Origin: Vibrio mytili
Lineage (GTDB): Bacteria > Pseudomonadota > Gammaproteobacteria > Enterobacterales > Vibrionaceae
Assembly: GCF_000830505.1 (NCBI RefSeq)
Contig: NZ_JXOK01000037.1
Coordinates: forward strand, 124,001 to 188,000
DNA: 64,000 bases
Direction of reading: 5' to 3'
The position numbers were made by a program, and so were the translations under genes. The notes under the pieces are model-generated. The model did not search any database. It saw only the letters and a list, made by a program, of their open reading frames with translations, and had not been told where the DNA came from. The stretch's first letter is position 1. Each line of letters begins with the position of its first letter. Positions 30,259 through 38,920 of this stretch are shown piece by piece.

Positions 30259-30275
30259 ACAAAATTGTTACCTTT

Positions 30276-31034
30276 TTATTCTATCGGTATTTGTCTCTCT
30301 TCCCGAGGCTCTTTGACGGCAATGATCGGTTCTTTAGGGCCTAAAAATCGAGGTTGAGTGTTAATGATATAAAGGTCTAAGAATGCTTTTACACGGGCAA
30401 GGAGTTCACGCATTCGCATTGACACAATCTGGGTGTTTGCCTCCGGCCCTGCGACAGCAAAGCACTGTGCGTCGATGTTGTACGCATCAGCAATGAAGAG
30501 CGCTCGTTCGCAATGAAAGCGCTGCGTCACGATCAGGAAGCGCTCCGAAGCAAATATCTTCTTAGCTCGGACAATGGAATCGAGTGTTCGAAAGCCAGCA
30601 TAATCGAGATGGATAAATTGCTCCGGCACGTTGGCTTTAAGCAGATCACGTTTCATTGTCCACGGTTCATTGTAAGAGCGATGAGCGTTGTCACCGCTAA
30701 GCAAAAACTGTTTTACTTTTCCTTTGTCATAAAGGTCAATAGCTGCATTGATGCGATGAGTATAATAAGTATTGAGGGTCTTGCCGATGTATTTACTGGT
30801 ACCCAATACGACGGCCACCTCGTGTTGAGGTAGCTGGTTATAATCGGTAAAAATCTTGTCTTTAGCTTGAAGCACTACCCAGCGGTCAATGGCAATGACG
30901 GAAACAAACAGGCTAAAAATAGCGATCGACAAAATCAAAGCAAGTCTTTTCAAAGACAACTTAGGGATCCACTTTGACTTTATGCGAGAAAACAACAAAA
31001 CGTTCCATATCCTTAAATAAAAGAGTCTGCCCAC
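30276..31034 (-). CDS. sanA: SanA/YdcF-like membrane protein (DUF218)
   Basis: A single-helix inner-membrane protein (helix in LALILSIAIFSLFVSVIAIDRW) with a DUF218 domain. It strongly resembles E. coli SanA: VVLGTSKY, LLSGDNAHRSYNEPWTMKRDL, DYAGFRTLDSIVR and TQRFHCERALFIAD. SanA affects envelope permeability to vancomycin at high temperature; its biochemical role is unclear. The N-terminus is uncertain: the frame opens with GTG 31034 lacking a ribosome site, whereas alignment with E. coli suggests a start near the TTG at 30959 (LSLKRLAL). Apparently monocistronic. Confidence 0.85.
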   Translation of the reverse strand: MGRLFYLRIWNVLLFSRIKSKWIPKLSLKRLALILSIAIFSLFVSVIAIDRWVVLQAKDKIFTDYNQLPQHEVAVVLGTSKYIGKTLNTYYTHRINAAIDLYDKGKVKQFLLSGDNAHRSYNEPWTMKRDLLKANVPEQFIHLDYAGFRTLDSIVRAKKIFASERFLIVTQRFHCERALFIADAYNIDAQCFAVAGPEANTQIVSMRMRELLARVKAFLDLYIINTQPRFLGPKEPIIAVKEPREERQIPIE

Positions 31035-31108
31035 ATCATATCTGATAGAGATAAAAAGAGAGAAGTCGATTTATGCCAAAATACGGTTAGAATGCTAAAA
31101 ACAGCTTA

Positions 31109-31139
31109 AAAAACAAAAGCCCCTATCAAGTAGGGGCTT
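31109..31139 (-). terminator. Terminator of the malic enzyme gene
   Basis: Stem AAGCCCCTA/TAGGGGCTT (31117-31125 with 31131-31139) followed on the minus strand by TTTTGTTTTTT. Confidence 0.9.
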
Positions 31140-31165
31140 AATTACTGCTCAAAATGTCTTATTAT

Positions 31166-32853
31166 TTAGAACGCGGTACGTTTATAGCGTCGGTACACCG
31201 GTTGCCAGAACGCTTGTTCTATGGCTTGGTGCAGCGCTTCATCAGTAATTTCTAAAGCAACACCTTGCGCAATGGCTTTCTTTGCAACGGCAAACGCGAT
31301 TTTCTTGGATACCAAATGAATCTCTTCCAATGGCGGTAATAGCGCACCTTGACCGTAGATAGCGAGAGGAGAACACTCTGCAAGAGCACGGCTAGACTCC
31401 ATCAACATTTCATCAGTAACACGTTTTGCGTTAACCGCCAACACACCAAGCCCAATACCTGGGAAAATGTAGCTGTTGTTACATTGGGCAATAGGGTAGC
31501 TACGACCTTCGTGAACGACAGGCTCAAATGGGCTGCCTGTGGCGACTAACGCTTCTGCGTTTGTCCAACGAAGGATATCGTTCGGCGTTGCCTCAACACG
31601 ACTCGTTGGATTTGACAATGGGAAGACAATAGGTCGAGGACAATGCTTGTGCATCTCTTGGATGACTTCCTGACTGAATAGACCCGGAGCGCCGGATACG
31701 CCGATGAGTACAGTTGGCTTAGCGTTACGCATTACATCAAGTAGTGAGAAACCATTGCTTCATTTTCCCAGTTATCCGTATTTACTCGTTTCTGCACCAG
31801 TCGTTGTTGGAAATCGAGTAAGTTTGGCATACCTTCTTGGAGCAGGCCCCAGCGGTCGACCATGTAAACTTGAGAGCGAGCTTGTTCATCAGAGATACCT
31901 TCCGAGACCATTTGCGCAATGATCGCTTCGGCAATGCCGCAACCTGCAGAACCAGCACCTAAGAACGTAATTCTCTGTTCAGAAAGTTGGCTACCTGCTG
32001 CTTTACATGCCGCCAACAAAGAGCCAACCGTTACAGCAGCCGTGCCTTGAATATCGTCATTGAAGCAGCAAATGCGATTTTTGTAGCGTTCCAAAAGTGG
32101 CATTGCGTTTTTTTGCGCGAAGTCTTCGAACTGAATTAATGCATCTGGCCAACGGCGCTGTACGGCCTGAATGAACTCTTCGACAAACGCATCGTACTCT
32201 GCTCCAGTAATGCGTGGGTGACGCCAACCCATATACATTGGGTCTGCCAAACGTTGTGGGTTATTGGTGCCGACATCTAAAACAATCGGTAAGGTATAAG
32301 CTGGACTGATGCCTCCACATGCCGTGTACAGGGCAAGTTTACCAATTGGAATGCCCATGCCGCCAATGCCCTGATCGCCTAAACCTAAGATACGCTCGCC
32401 ATCGGTAACGACAATCACCTTCACGTTGTGGTTCGCGGCGTTGTTTAACAGATCATCAATACGGTCTCGGTTTGGGTATGAAATAAACAGACCGCGGCCA
32501 CGACGGTAAATATTAGAGAAGTTTTCACACGCGGCACCAACTGTCGGTGTGTAGATGATTGGCATCATTTCAGAAACGTGGTTCTGCACTAAGCGGTAGA
32601 ATAATGTCTCGTTGGTGTCCTGGATGTTGCGCAGATAAATATGCTTATCCATGTCACTTTCAAAGCTAGTGTACTGTTGGTATGCACGTTCTACTTGTTC
32701 TTGAATAGTTTCTGTTGTTTCTGGTAACAGACCTTCTAGGTTAAAGGAGATGCGTTCCTCAGCCGAAAATGCACTACCTTTGTTCAACAGAGGAGTGGCC
32801 ATAAGCGCTGGGCCCGCATAGGGAATGTATAAAGGACGTTTATCGTTGTTCAT
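31166..32853 (-). pseudogene. maeA: NAD-dependent malic enzyme, one frameshift
   Basis: Restoring one base near 31757 ([18 protein letters not shown]) gives a 562-residue protein, the usual MaeA length. It decarboxylates malate to pyruvate with NAD. Motifs include the catalytic-site region [36 protein letters not shown] with metal-binding Asp residues, and the NAD site [13 protein letters not shown]. Both halves are intact, so the break (one of a GG pair) is probably a sequence error. The gene is followed by its own terminator and lies near a dicarboxylate transporter. Confidence 0.9.
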
Positions 32854-33097
32854 TGGGTGCCTTGTGTAGGGTTAGAGGAGCGGACGAATTTTAACGGCAT
32901 CACCATTTAGTTGTAAAGATTCGTTGACTTACATCAATGTAATATCGTGAAAGTAGTCAATTGATGATGCAAATATCAGTAAGTATTGCTTTGAATCGCG
33001 TGTAAGTGTGCTTGGTTCAGCTCGGCTCGCTTAACCAAGCATCAAAAAACGGTTTGTGTATAATGCAATTTCACATCACCATCTAAATCACTGCTAT

Positions 33098-35452
33098 ATG
33101 TTCCAACTACCTATTGATAGCTTACAAGCCGAGTTTGACCAAAGCATCCAACAAAATCACTTAGTCATCGAGGCGGAGACCGGGTCAGGGAAATCAACCC
33201 GATTACCAATGTGGGCCACGAAACATGGTCGGGTGTTGGTTATCGAACCACGTCGAATTGCTTGTACTTCGTTGGCTGAGTTTCTTGCCCAACAATCGGG
33301 AGAGCCTCTCGGTCATCGAGTAGGGTACGCTATCAAACTCCATGCCTGTTTTAATGAGTATACTGATGTGGTCTTTGCCACACCAGGTGTCGCGCTGAGA
33401 TGGTTCGCGGAAAATAAGTTAGAGCATTTTGATATTGTCATTGTGGATGAGTTTCATGAGCGTCGCTGGGATATCGATCTATTAACGGCCATCTTAAAGC
33501 AAGAGCAACGCCATCGAGTAGTCGTCACGTCAGCGACCATAGAAGGTGCAAAACTTGCTTCTTACTTAGGTGCAAAGAGATTACGCGCAGAAGGACGTTG
33601 CTACCCAGTCACTGTTGTTCACCGCTCGAGCGACAGTCGTCACTTGCCTAATAAAAAAGATTGCGAAGTTGAAGTGGTTCGAGCAATCACAGAAGCACTC
33701 GAAGATGAGCAAGGAGATATTCTGGTGTTTCTTCCTGGGCGCAAAGAGATCACGCAATGCGCGCAAATGCTCCAGCACTTGAAAGATGTCTTGATCGTTA
33801 AATTGCACGCTTCGGTCAGTGACGAAGAAAGGCATCTAGCTCTGAATACACAAAACCAGCGAAAAGTCGTGTTGGCAACCAATGTTGCAGAAACATCGCT
33901 AACCATTCCAAATATACGAGTGGTCATTGATTGTGGACTCGAGCGTAGAACGCTGCAACGTAATGGTCGCACTGCGCTGACTCTAACATACATTTCCAAA
34001 GCCAGTGCGGCTCAACGAATGGGGCGTGCAGGACGTATCGCAGAAGGTACTTGTATTCGCTTGTTTGGAGAGCATGCGCCTTTAGAGTCCGTTACCCCTC
34101 CTGAGTTGCAACGAGAAGAATTAATCGAACCCGTATTGGCGTCCGCGAGTTGTGGATACCCCATTGCGAGGCTGACATTTTTGGATCCGATACCTGAAAA
34201 GTCCCTCGCTCTGGCTTATCAAACATTACAGGCAATGGAAGCGATAGATGAACAAGGTGAAATTACACTGCATGGACACAAAGTGTATCCATTACCAATC
34301 GATGCGCTGTTTGCTGATCTTGTTACACGAATAACCGCAAAAGCCGAAAAAGAAGCAATGATTGACTTAGCCGCCGCATTATCTGTTCCTGCACAACTGT
34401 ATCAGTTGCAAACTGGTGAAGCGGCCGAGGCATTAGCCCAGCAAGAGCAAGCAGGTTGTGATGCGTCATTGATGATACGTTTGGTTCGTGGAGAGTCGTT
34501 TACGGGGTTAGTGGTTGATCCTAATGTTTTGAATGAAGCTCAAGGTTTATCAAAGCAAATGAGAGATGTGTTTGAATTACCTGATTTAGAGGCTGCGACA
34601 CGATATCGGCGCTCTGAATTGGTCAAGTCGATTGCAGCGCTACACCCGGAATTAGTGTTTGTACGCCGACAGCGTCGCCGAGATGCCCTAGGCAATGGTT
34701 TGATGGAGATGGTGATAGGACGGCATAGCCGCTTCGCTGATAAGGAAGAAGCGGCATTAATACTCGATAGCCATAGTGTGCCTGGTAGAGGGGTAAAACA
34801 GACGTTGAATTTAGCGTCGGTAATGATGCCTATTTCGATGGAAACGCTAAGAGAGTTACCGCTTGGCGAATGGCAGCAAGGGGAAACAAATTACGAAGAA
34901 GCCACGCCCAGAGCGACAATGCACTTAGTGTATGCGGGTAGAACGATATGCACTGAATACCAAGCATTACTAGGGGATGTCGCGATTAACTCCATTATCG
35001 AAATGATTGAAGAAGAAACGTTGTGGCCTGGATTCGCCACTCTGAGAAAACAGCAAATCCAGCACTGGAAGATATACAACACGCTCGGACTTAACTCGGA
35101 TTCGATAGATAACGTGGCGTTGGAATCGTTAACGTTTTCTGGTTGGCTGAACGAACAGCTCAAAGCTTTAGGCGTGGAAGATATTGAGGATATGGCATTA
35201 ATTGAGCCAGACGACCTCCCTTTTTCTGGCATCCCTGAGTGGGAATATGATGACTTTGCCCAGACATACCCATTACTCGTTGTTTTGCCAGAGTTAACTT
35301 TGAGTATCGAATACTATCCATCGCGTAAATTGGTCCAAGTGATACACCTGCAAGGTAAACGAAAAGGGGATCCTAAACGTTGGGAGTTACCCCGCTGGTC
35401 GGGCTGGAAAGTCCAATACAAAAAGGCAAGCCGCGTTGTTGATATCAAGTAA
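33098..35452 (+). CDS. HrpB-like ATP-dependent RNA helicase (DExH)
   Basis: A 784-residue DEAH/RHA-type helicase. Motif I is ETGSGKST, motif II is DEFH (VIVDEFHERRW), motif III SAT, motif V TNVAETSLTIPNI and motif VI QRMGRAGR. The C-terminal half has HA2-like and HrpB-like regions. E. coli HrpB is a close architecture although slightly longer; the Vibrio protein's target RNA is unknown. ATG 33098 matches the domain start (MFQLPIDSLQ); the frame begins 14 codons earlier without support. It diverges from the malic enzyme gene. Confidence 0.88.
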   Translation: MFQLPIDSLQAEFDQSIQQNHLVIEAETGSGKSTRLPMWATKHGRVLVIEPRRIACTSLAEFLAQQSGEPLGHRVGYAIKLHACFNEYTDVVFATPGVALRWFAENKLEHFDIVIVDEFHERRWDIDLLTAILKQEQRHRVVVTSATIEGAKLASYLGAKRLRAEGRCYPVTVVHRSSDSRHLPNKKDCEVEVVRAITEALEDEQGDILVFLPGRKEITQCAQMLQHLKDVLIVKLHASVSDEERHLALNTQNQRKVVLATNVAETSLTIPNIRVVIDCGLERRTLQRNGRTALTLTYISKASAAQRMGRAGRIAEGTCIRLFGEHAPLESVTPPELQREELIEPVLASASCGYPIARLTFLDPIPEKSLALAYQTLQAMEAIDEQGEITLHGHKVYPLPIDALFADLVTRITAKAEKEAMIDLAAALSVPAQLYQLQTGEAAEALAQQEQAGCDASLMIRLVRGESFTGLVVDPNVLNEAQGLSKQMRDVFELPDLEAATRYRRSELVKSIAALHPELVFVRRQRRRDALGNGLMEMVIGRHSRFADKEEAALILDSHSVPGRGVKQTLNLASVMMPISMETLRELPLGEWQQGETNYEEATPRATMHLVYAGRTICTEYQALLGDVAINSIIEMIEEETLWPGFATLRKQQIQHWKIYNTLGLNSDSIDNVALESLTFSGWLNEQLKALGVEDIEDMALIEPDDLPFSGIPEWEYDDFAQTYPLLVVLPELTLSIEYYPSRKLVQVIHLQGKRKGDPKRWELPRWSGWKVQYKKASRVVDIK

Positions 35453-35740
35453 TAAACAGATCCAAAAAGAATCACTATGGGTGTAATCGATGAAGGTATT
35501 TGAACGTGAGCCTTACTAAGGCTCTGAAGATTTGCTTCATTTATACTTTGTAACGTGAAATATTAATCAATTGGTTTCCTATATGGCGAACCTGTACATG
35601 ACTTGTTATGAATCTGGTTTTAATATTTCCTTTTGCATGTATTTTAGGGCATAAAAGACGATTGTTTTATATCCTATTGATATATCGAAATAGTTGAATC
35701 ATATTAGAATTGTCTGAATTAAATGTGTTGAGGACATCGT

Positions 35741-36118
35741 ATGGTTCATCAAGGCAAAACGTGTATTGAGTTTGACTACACCAGCTTTTTAGGTGCAACA
35801 GCAAGTAAAAAATGGACCTTCTTCGAAGCTTTCGCCACCATTGCGCCCATTTTTGGACTGATGTGGAAGAAGAATATACAAGATTCCATCAACCCAGAAG
35901 AGCGGTTATGGGAGGCAGCATTGAAGTCGTTGTCTTCACGTCAAAGTGATGAGTCTAACTTGGTGTGCTTAACCCGATTAGCGCAGGATGAAGGTGTGCG
36001 TGAATTGCGCATTGTGATGCCTTATGCATTGGACGCCAAGCAAATTGAGTACATCGAAAATCGAAGTCATCTAAAAGTTGACACGACAGAACAAGATATT
36101 TTGAACATCAAGTTTTAA
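35741..36118 (+). CDS. Hypothetical protein, 125 residues
   Basis: I do not recognise this protein. It begins MVHQGKTCIEFDYTSFLG, has a short hydrophobic stretch (FFEAFATIAPIFGLMW) and a charged helical C-terminus. GAGG about ten bases before the ATG supports the start. It is preceded by a gene-poor gap of 288 bases and followed by a bidirectional terminator shared with purC. Codon use looks like neighbouring genes, so it is probably real. Confidence 0.65.
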   Translation: MVHQGKTCIEFDYTSFLGATASKKWTFFEAFATIAPIFGLMWKKNIQDSINPEERLWEAALKSLSSRQSDESNLVCLTRLAQDEGVRELRIVMPYALDAKQIEYIENRSHLKVDTTEQDILNIKF

Positions 36119-36213
36119 TGTGGTCTGCATTTTTCTTGAACATTTGCAGTCACAGTGATGTGGGAGATTTCTGCTACTCAAGTTACTGTTTTTTGATTTT
36201 ATTAAGCCAACAG

Positions 36214-36242
36214 AAAAAGTCCGCATCATAGCGGACTTTTTA
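36214..36242. terminator. Bidirectional terminator before purC end
   Basis: An 11-bp stem AAAAAGTCCGC/GCGGACTTTTT (36214-36224 with 36231-36241) with A and T runs flanking, between convergent genes. Confidence 0.9.
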
Positions 36243-36299
36243 TTACTGTTGTTCTGAGTTATTGCTGTTGCTCTAAGTTATTTGTTCTGGTCAGAAAAC

Positions 36300-37403
36300 T
36301 CAGTCGATCAATCCATATTCCTTGCTCAGGATATCAATGATTTCAGCTTTAGGGTTATCGCTCAGATTCAGAGTCTTACCTGTAATTTTTTCTGCGATGC
36401 CAATGTAGGTTTTCGATATGTCCATCAAAGATTCAACAGGCAGCGCGTTCTCGCGTGCTAACGCTTCTCTCTCTGGCATGCGTTCTTTATTTAATAAAAT
36501 ATCTGGATCAGGGAAGTGGTTTAGCAGAAACTGACGGAAGCCTTCTTTCGAATTTTCTACAATTTTGCCAGCTTGGTATTCTTTTGCATCCCAAATTCGT
36601 GAAGAGTCTGGTGTGCCTACTTCATCCATGTAAATGAGCTTTTCTTTGCCGGCAGCATCCTGCACGTAGCCAAACTCGAACTTAGTATCGACGAAGATTT
36701 GATCGATAGCGGCTAGCGCATCACTAATGACATTAAAGCCTTCTTTTAACAATTTTTCGTACAGAGCAATATCGTCGGCGCTAGAGAAGTTAAAAGCGTC
36801 AAAGTTGTCGACTATGTTTTGGCGAGTGATGTTTACATCATCGGCTTCCGGTACACCAGGAATACCTTGCAAAATACCCTTAGTTGATGGCGTCATTAAT
36901 AACTCTGGAAGCGCTTTATCTTTTTCTAATCCTTCAGGAAGTTGGATACCACAGAACTCACGTTCGCCGTTTGCGTAGGCACGCCACATAGAGCCAGTAA
37001 TGTATTTGCGGCAAATCGCTTCAATTTTTACAGGTTTAGCTTTTTGTACAATCCAAACAAACGGGTGAGGGATGTCCAAAATATGGCTGTCCGCGAGTCC
37101 GTTGTCTTTGAAGAGTTTAAACCAATGATTAGAGATAGCGTTGAGTGCTGCCCCTTTACCTGGAACACCTTGGAGGCCACCCTCTGCATGCCATATGCAA
37201 TCAAAAGCAGAAATGCGGTCACTAATCACCATAATTGCCAATGGGGCGTCTGGTGCCACATCGTATCCTTTTTCTTTAATCAGGCGCGCGCTGTCTTGTT
37301 CTGTTAACCAGTAAACGGAGCGAACTTTTCCACTGTGAACGGGTTTATGGGTGCGAATTGGCAGGTCGTCATTGACGGCAAGTACTTGATTGGCAAGGCT
37401 CAT
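36300..37403 (-). CDS. purC: PurC, SAICAR synthetase
   Basis: Phosphoribosylaminoimidazole-succinocarboxamide synthase, 367 residues, the longer form found in Vibrio. It joins aspartate to CAIR in purine synthesis. Motifs: SGKVRSVYW (ATP-binding start), [31 protein letters not shown] and [19 protein letters not shown] precedes the ATG at 37403. A perfect PUR-type operator lies about 120 bases upstream, so purine repression is likely. The 5' end is divergent from nothing nearby; sulA lies upstream in the same orientation with its own terminator. Confidence 0.95.
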   Translation of the reverse strand: MSLANQVLAVNDDLPIRTHKPVHSGKVRSVYWLTEQDSARLIKEKGYDVAPDAPLAIMVISDRISAFDCIWHAEGGLQGVPGKGAALNAISNHWFKLFKDNGLADSHILDIPHPFVWIVQKAKPVKIEAICRKYITGSMWRAYANGEREFCGIQLPEGLEKDKALPELLMTPSTKGILQGIPGVPEADDVNITRQNIVDNFDAFNFSSADDIALYEKLLKEGFNVISDALAAIDQIFVDTKFEFGYVQDAAGKEKLIYMDEVGTPDSSRIWDAKEYQAGKIVENSKEGFRQFLLNHFPDPDILLNKERMPEREALARENALPVESLMDISKTYIGIAEKITGKTLNLSDNPKAEIIDILSKEYGLID

Positions 37404-37521
37404 TGCGACATTCCTATCATCTTAATCAAACGTCATAAAGAGAAGATATTCAGCGAGCAGTCATGGCTGAATAAATCGAATGTGGGCATCATACCAGAAC
37501 TATTTGAACTCTCCAGAGAAA

Positions 37522-37537
37522 AAGCAAACGTTTGCCT
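37522..37537. promoter_or_regulatory. PurR operator (PUR box) upstream of purC
   Basis: AAGCAAACGTTTGCCT contains the 12-bp palindrome GCAAACGTTTGC (37524-37535), the core of the PurR consensus. The distance of about 120 bases from the purC start is longer than usual but still within a plausible promoter. Confidence 0.75.
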
Positions 37538-37597
37538 TAATTGTTTGTACTCGACTTGAGTGGACACTTGAGTTTCGACAGATTAATTGAGTGTAGA

Positions 37598-37624
37598 TAA
37601 AAAATGCCTCCTTTAATCGGAGGC
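37598..37624 (-). terminator. Terminator of sulA
   Basis: Stem GCCTCC/GGAGGC around a 7-nt loop (37606-37624) followed on the minus strand by a T6 run, 30 bases beyond the sulA stop. Confidence 0.75.
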
Positions 37625-37653
37625 GAGTGCAGGATGGTTAACGTCGATCTTAA

Positions 37654-38046
37654 TTAGTGGTACTGGTTTACTCTGCCTTCGACGAAAAAGACTTCACACT
37701 GATAGCGATGTGCAATATCGCGCAGCATCGATTGATTCATAGTGGCGATGTTATTGGATGCAACTACCGCACTGGCATTTCCTGATTGAATGGCCTTAAT
37801 GACAATTTCTACCTCGGAAAGCTGCTGAGAGGGTTTCATCTGAATAATGTTTTTACAGCAAATGTTGGAAGCAGTGAGTTGGTCAAAATCCGGACGCGGG
37901 CACTCAGCAGTATACAAAATCCATTGTGGCTGTTGGGATAATACCGCTAACTTCATTAGAAGCTGCTCAGAAACATCCATTGGCTGAGTTGTTTGAGCCA
38001 ACACATTGTAGCGTGAGTATGTATGGGTTTGATTATGTAACTGCAT
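37654..38046 (-). CDS. sulA: SulA, SOS cell-division inhibitor
   Basis: A 130-residue SulA-like protein that should bind FtsZ during the SOS response. It contains QPQWILYTAECPRPDFDQL, a pattern like the SulA WxLx3 region, and ends with SMLRDIAHRYQCEVFFVEGRVNQYH. The match to E. coli SulA is moderate, but a LexA box 22-37 bases upstream of the ATG strongly supports the role. Its terminator separates it from purC. Confidence 0.82.
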   Translation of the reverse strand: MQLHNQTHTYSRYNVLAQTTQPMDVSEQLLMKLAVLSQQPQWILYTAECPRPDFDQLTASNICCKNIIQMKPSQQLSEVEIVIKAIQSGNASAVVASNNIATMNQSMLRDIAHRYQCEVFFVEGRVNQYH

Positions 38047-38067
38047 CTTACTGTTCCTTTATACATG

Positions 38068-38083
38068 CTGTATGTGTATACAG
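38068..38083. promoter_or_regulatory. LexA (SOS) box of sulA
   Basis: CTGTATGTGTATACAG matches the LexA consensus CTGT-N8-ACAG with an alternating TA-rich centre. It lies directly upstream of sulA. Confidence 0.9.
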
Positions 38084-38144
38084 TAGTTTGTTTTGGCCAC
38101 CTGATCAACCAATTTTTATACAATTTCTCCTCATATATTGATTT

Positions 38145-38195
38145 AATTTTTCTCGCTATTATTTTTATATTATTGATTTTTCTCGCTATTATTTT
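38145..38195. repeat. Direct repeat, two copies of about 19 bp at 30-bp spacing
   Basis: ATTTTTCTCGCTATTATTTT occurs at about 38146-38165 and again at 38176-38195 in the gene-poor region beside sulA. Confidence 0.7.
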
Positions 38196-38269
38196 GAATG
38201 TGACAAGTTTGATAATGATTGGAAAATGTGACGAAAATAGAATTATTGATGGGATATCTACTCATAAGA

Positions 38270-38289
38270 ACCACTGTATATACAGTGGT
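38270..38289. repeat. 20-bp perfect palindrome
   Basis: ACCACTGTATATACAGTGGT is a perfect palindrome. It contains CTGT-N4-ACAG, four bases shorter in the centre than a LexA box, so it is probably the site of another dimeric regulator or a degenerate SOS box. It has no T run, so it is not a terminator. Confidence 0.75.
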
Positions 38290-38393
38290 CTAACCGAAAA
38301 CAGCGTGTGTTAGCTGAGCTTTGAATTAGCAAGGTACAGCGTCTTGGCTTTTTCTTATCTCGATGACAGGTTAGGTGAGCAGGAGAGGGCGTT

Positions 38394-38456
38394 ATGACGG
38401 AATCGTCAACCTTGAGGCTGTCGATGAGAGTAGAAGTCAACGGGGCGTGTTCATGA
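38394..38456 (+). CDS. Possible 20-residue micro-ORF
   Basis: ATG at 38394 has an excellent ribosome site (AGGAG 38381-38385, eight bases away) and encodes MTESSTLRLSMRVEVNGACS. Its stop overlaps the ATG of a second short frame at 38453. This is the only coding signal in the 500-base gap, and nothing else proves it is expressed. Confidence 0.25.
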   Translation: MTESSTLRLSMRVEVNGACS

Positions 38457-38533
38457 AGAGCAACGGGGTAATAGACCTATTCGAGAAGTCAGCACCCCAC
38501 GATCTAAAAGCGCCTTATAAAAGGCGCATTTAA
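38453..38533 (+). CDS. Possible 26-residue micro-ORF coupled to the preceding one
   Basis: It starts in an ATGA overlap with the stop of the micro-ORF at 38394 and encodes MKSNGVIDLFEKSAPHDLKA followed by a basic end. Its last codons run through the hairpin at 38507-38530, which serves the opposite strand, so coding is doubtful. Confidence 0.15.
   Translation: MKSNGVIDLFEKSAPHDLKAPYKRRI
38507..38530 (-). terminator. Terminator of the zinc-ribbon gene
   Basis: Stem GCGCCTT/AAGGCGC (38510-38516 with 38521-38527), loop ATAA, followed on the minus strand by TTTTAG. Confidence 0.75.
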
Positions 38534-38559
38534 AATCAGTCCATTGATGTTACAACGAG

Positions 38560-38745
38560 TTAGCTTGCTTTTTGCGCCATGCGTTCACGCATTTGAATCT
38601 CGCCTTGATTAAATAAGCGAACGTCAATTTTAGCCATGTCATAACAAGCTTTGCACGAGCTATTGTGTTTACCGTCTAAGTAGTCAAGACGAGTTACGAG
38701 GCTTGTTTTTTTGCACCAATCACAGTTGCCGATTTTAGTGAACAT
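38560..38745 (-). CDS. Small zinc-ribbon-like protein, 61 residues
   Basis: The protein begins MFTKIGNCDWCKKTSLVT and has two CxxC knuckles (Cys8/Cys11 and Cys31/Cys34, SSCKACYDM), so it probably binds one zinc ion; the rest is helical and charged. I do not recognise a named family. GGGGAG before the ATG at 38745 favours this start over the one five codons upstream. It has its own terminator. Small zinc ribbons of this kind often bind nucleic acid or a protein partner, but that is inference. Confidence 0.75.
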   Translation of the reverse strand: MFTKIGNCDWCKKTSLVTRLDYLDGKHNSSCKACYDMAKIDVRLFNQGEIQMRERMAQKAS

Positions 38746-38920
38746 TGATTTTCTCCCCACCTAGTTAAATTTGAGTCGTTAGGTGTATTCAACAGATAGC
38801 ATTATTGCTGAAAAAGAATGGGAAGTTAAATGTCTGTTAACGTATTTGAGAGAGAGATCGTTTGCGAATCTCAATATTGCGGGGGTCATAAGCCATGGGC
38901 TGAATTATGTATGTCGAAAA

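Larger units (their letters stand above)
38047..38559. other. Gene-poor region of 513 bases beside sulA
   Basis: The stretch between sulA and the zinc-ribbon gene contains the LexA box, a direct repeat pair, a perfect palindrome and two possible micro-ORFs, each listed separately. I see no convincing conventional gene. A small RNA cannot be excluded. Confidence 0.6.

Noticed and set aside
31006..31014. ATG with AAGGA in another frame near the sanA start
   Set aside because: The spacing is only one or two bases and the frame stops after about 15 codons. I considered a tenth frameshift, but the SanA frame needs no repair.
35500..35530. Hairpin GAGCCTT/AAGGCTC after the helicase gene as a terminator
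   Set aside because: It has a three-base loop and no T run, so it is not a convincing terminator.
37335..37559. Plus-strand frame crossing the purC start
   Set aside because: It is antisense to purC and to its operator region, with no coding signals.
38258..38440. 60-codon frame on the minus strand in the sulA gap
   Set aside because: No ribosome site, unusual composition, and it runs through the palindrome.
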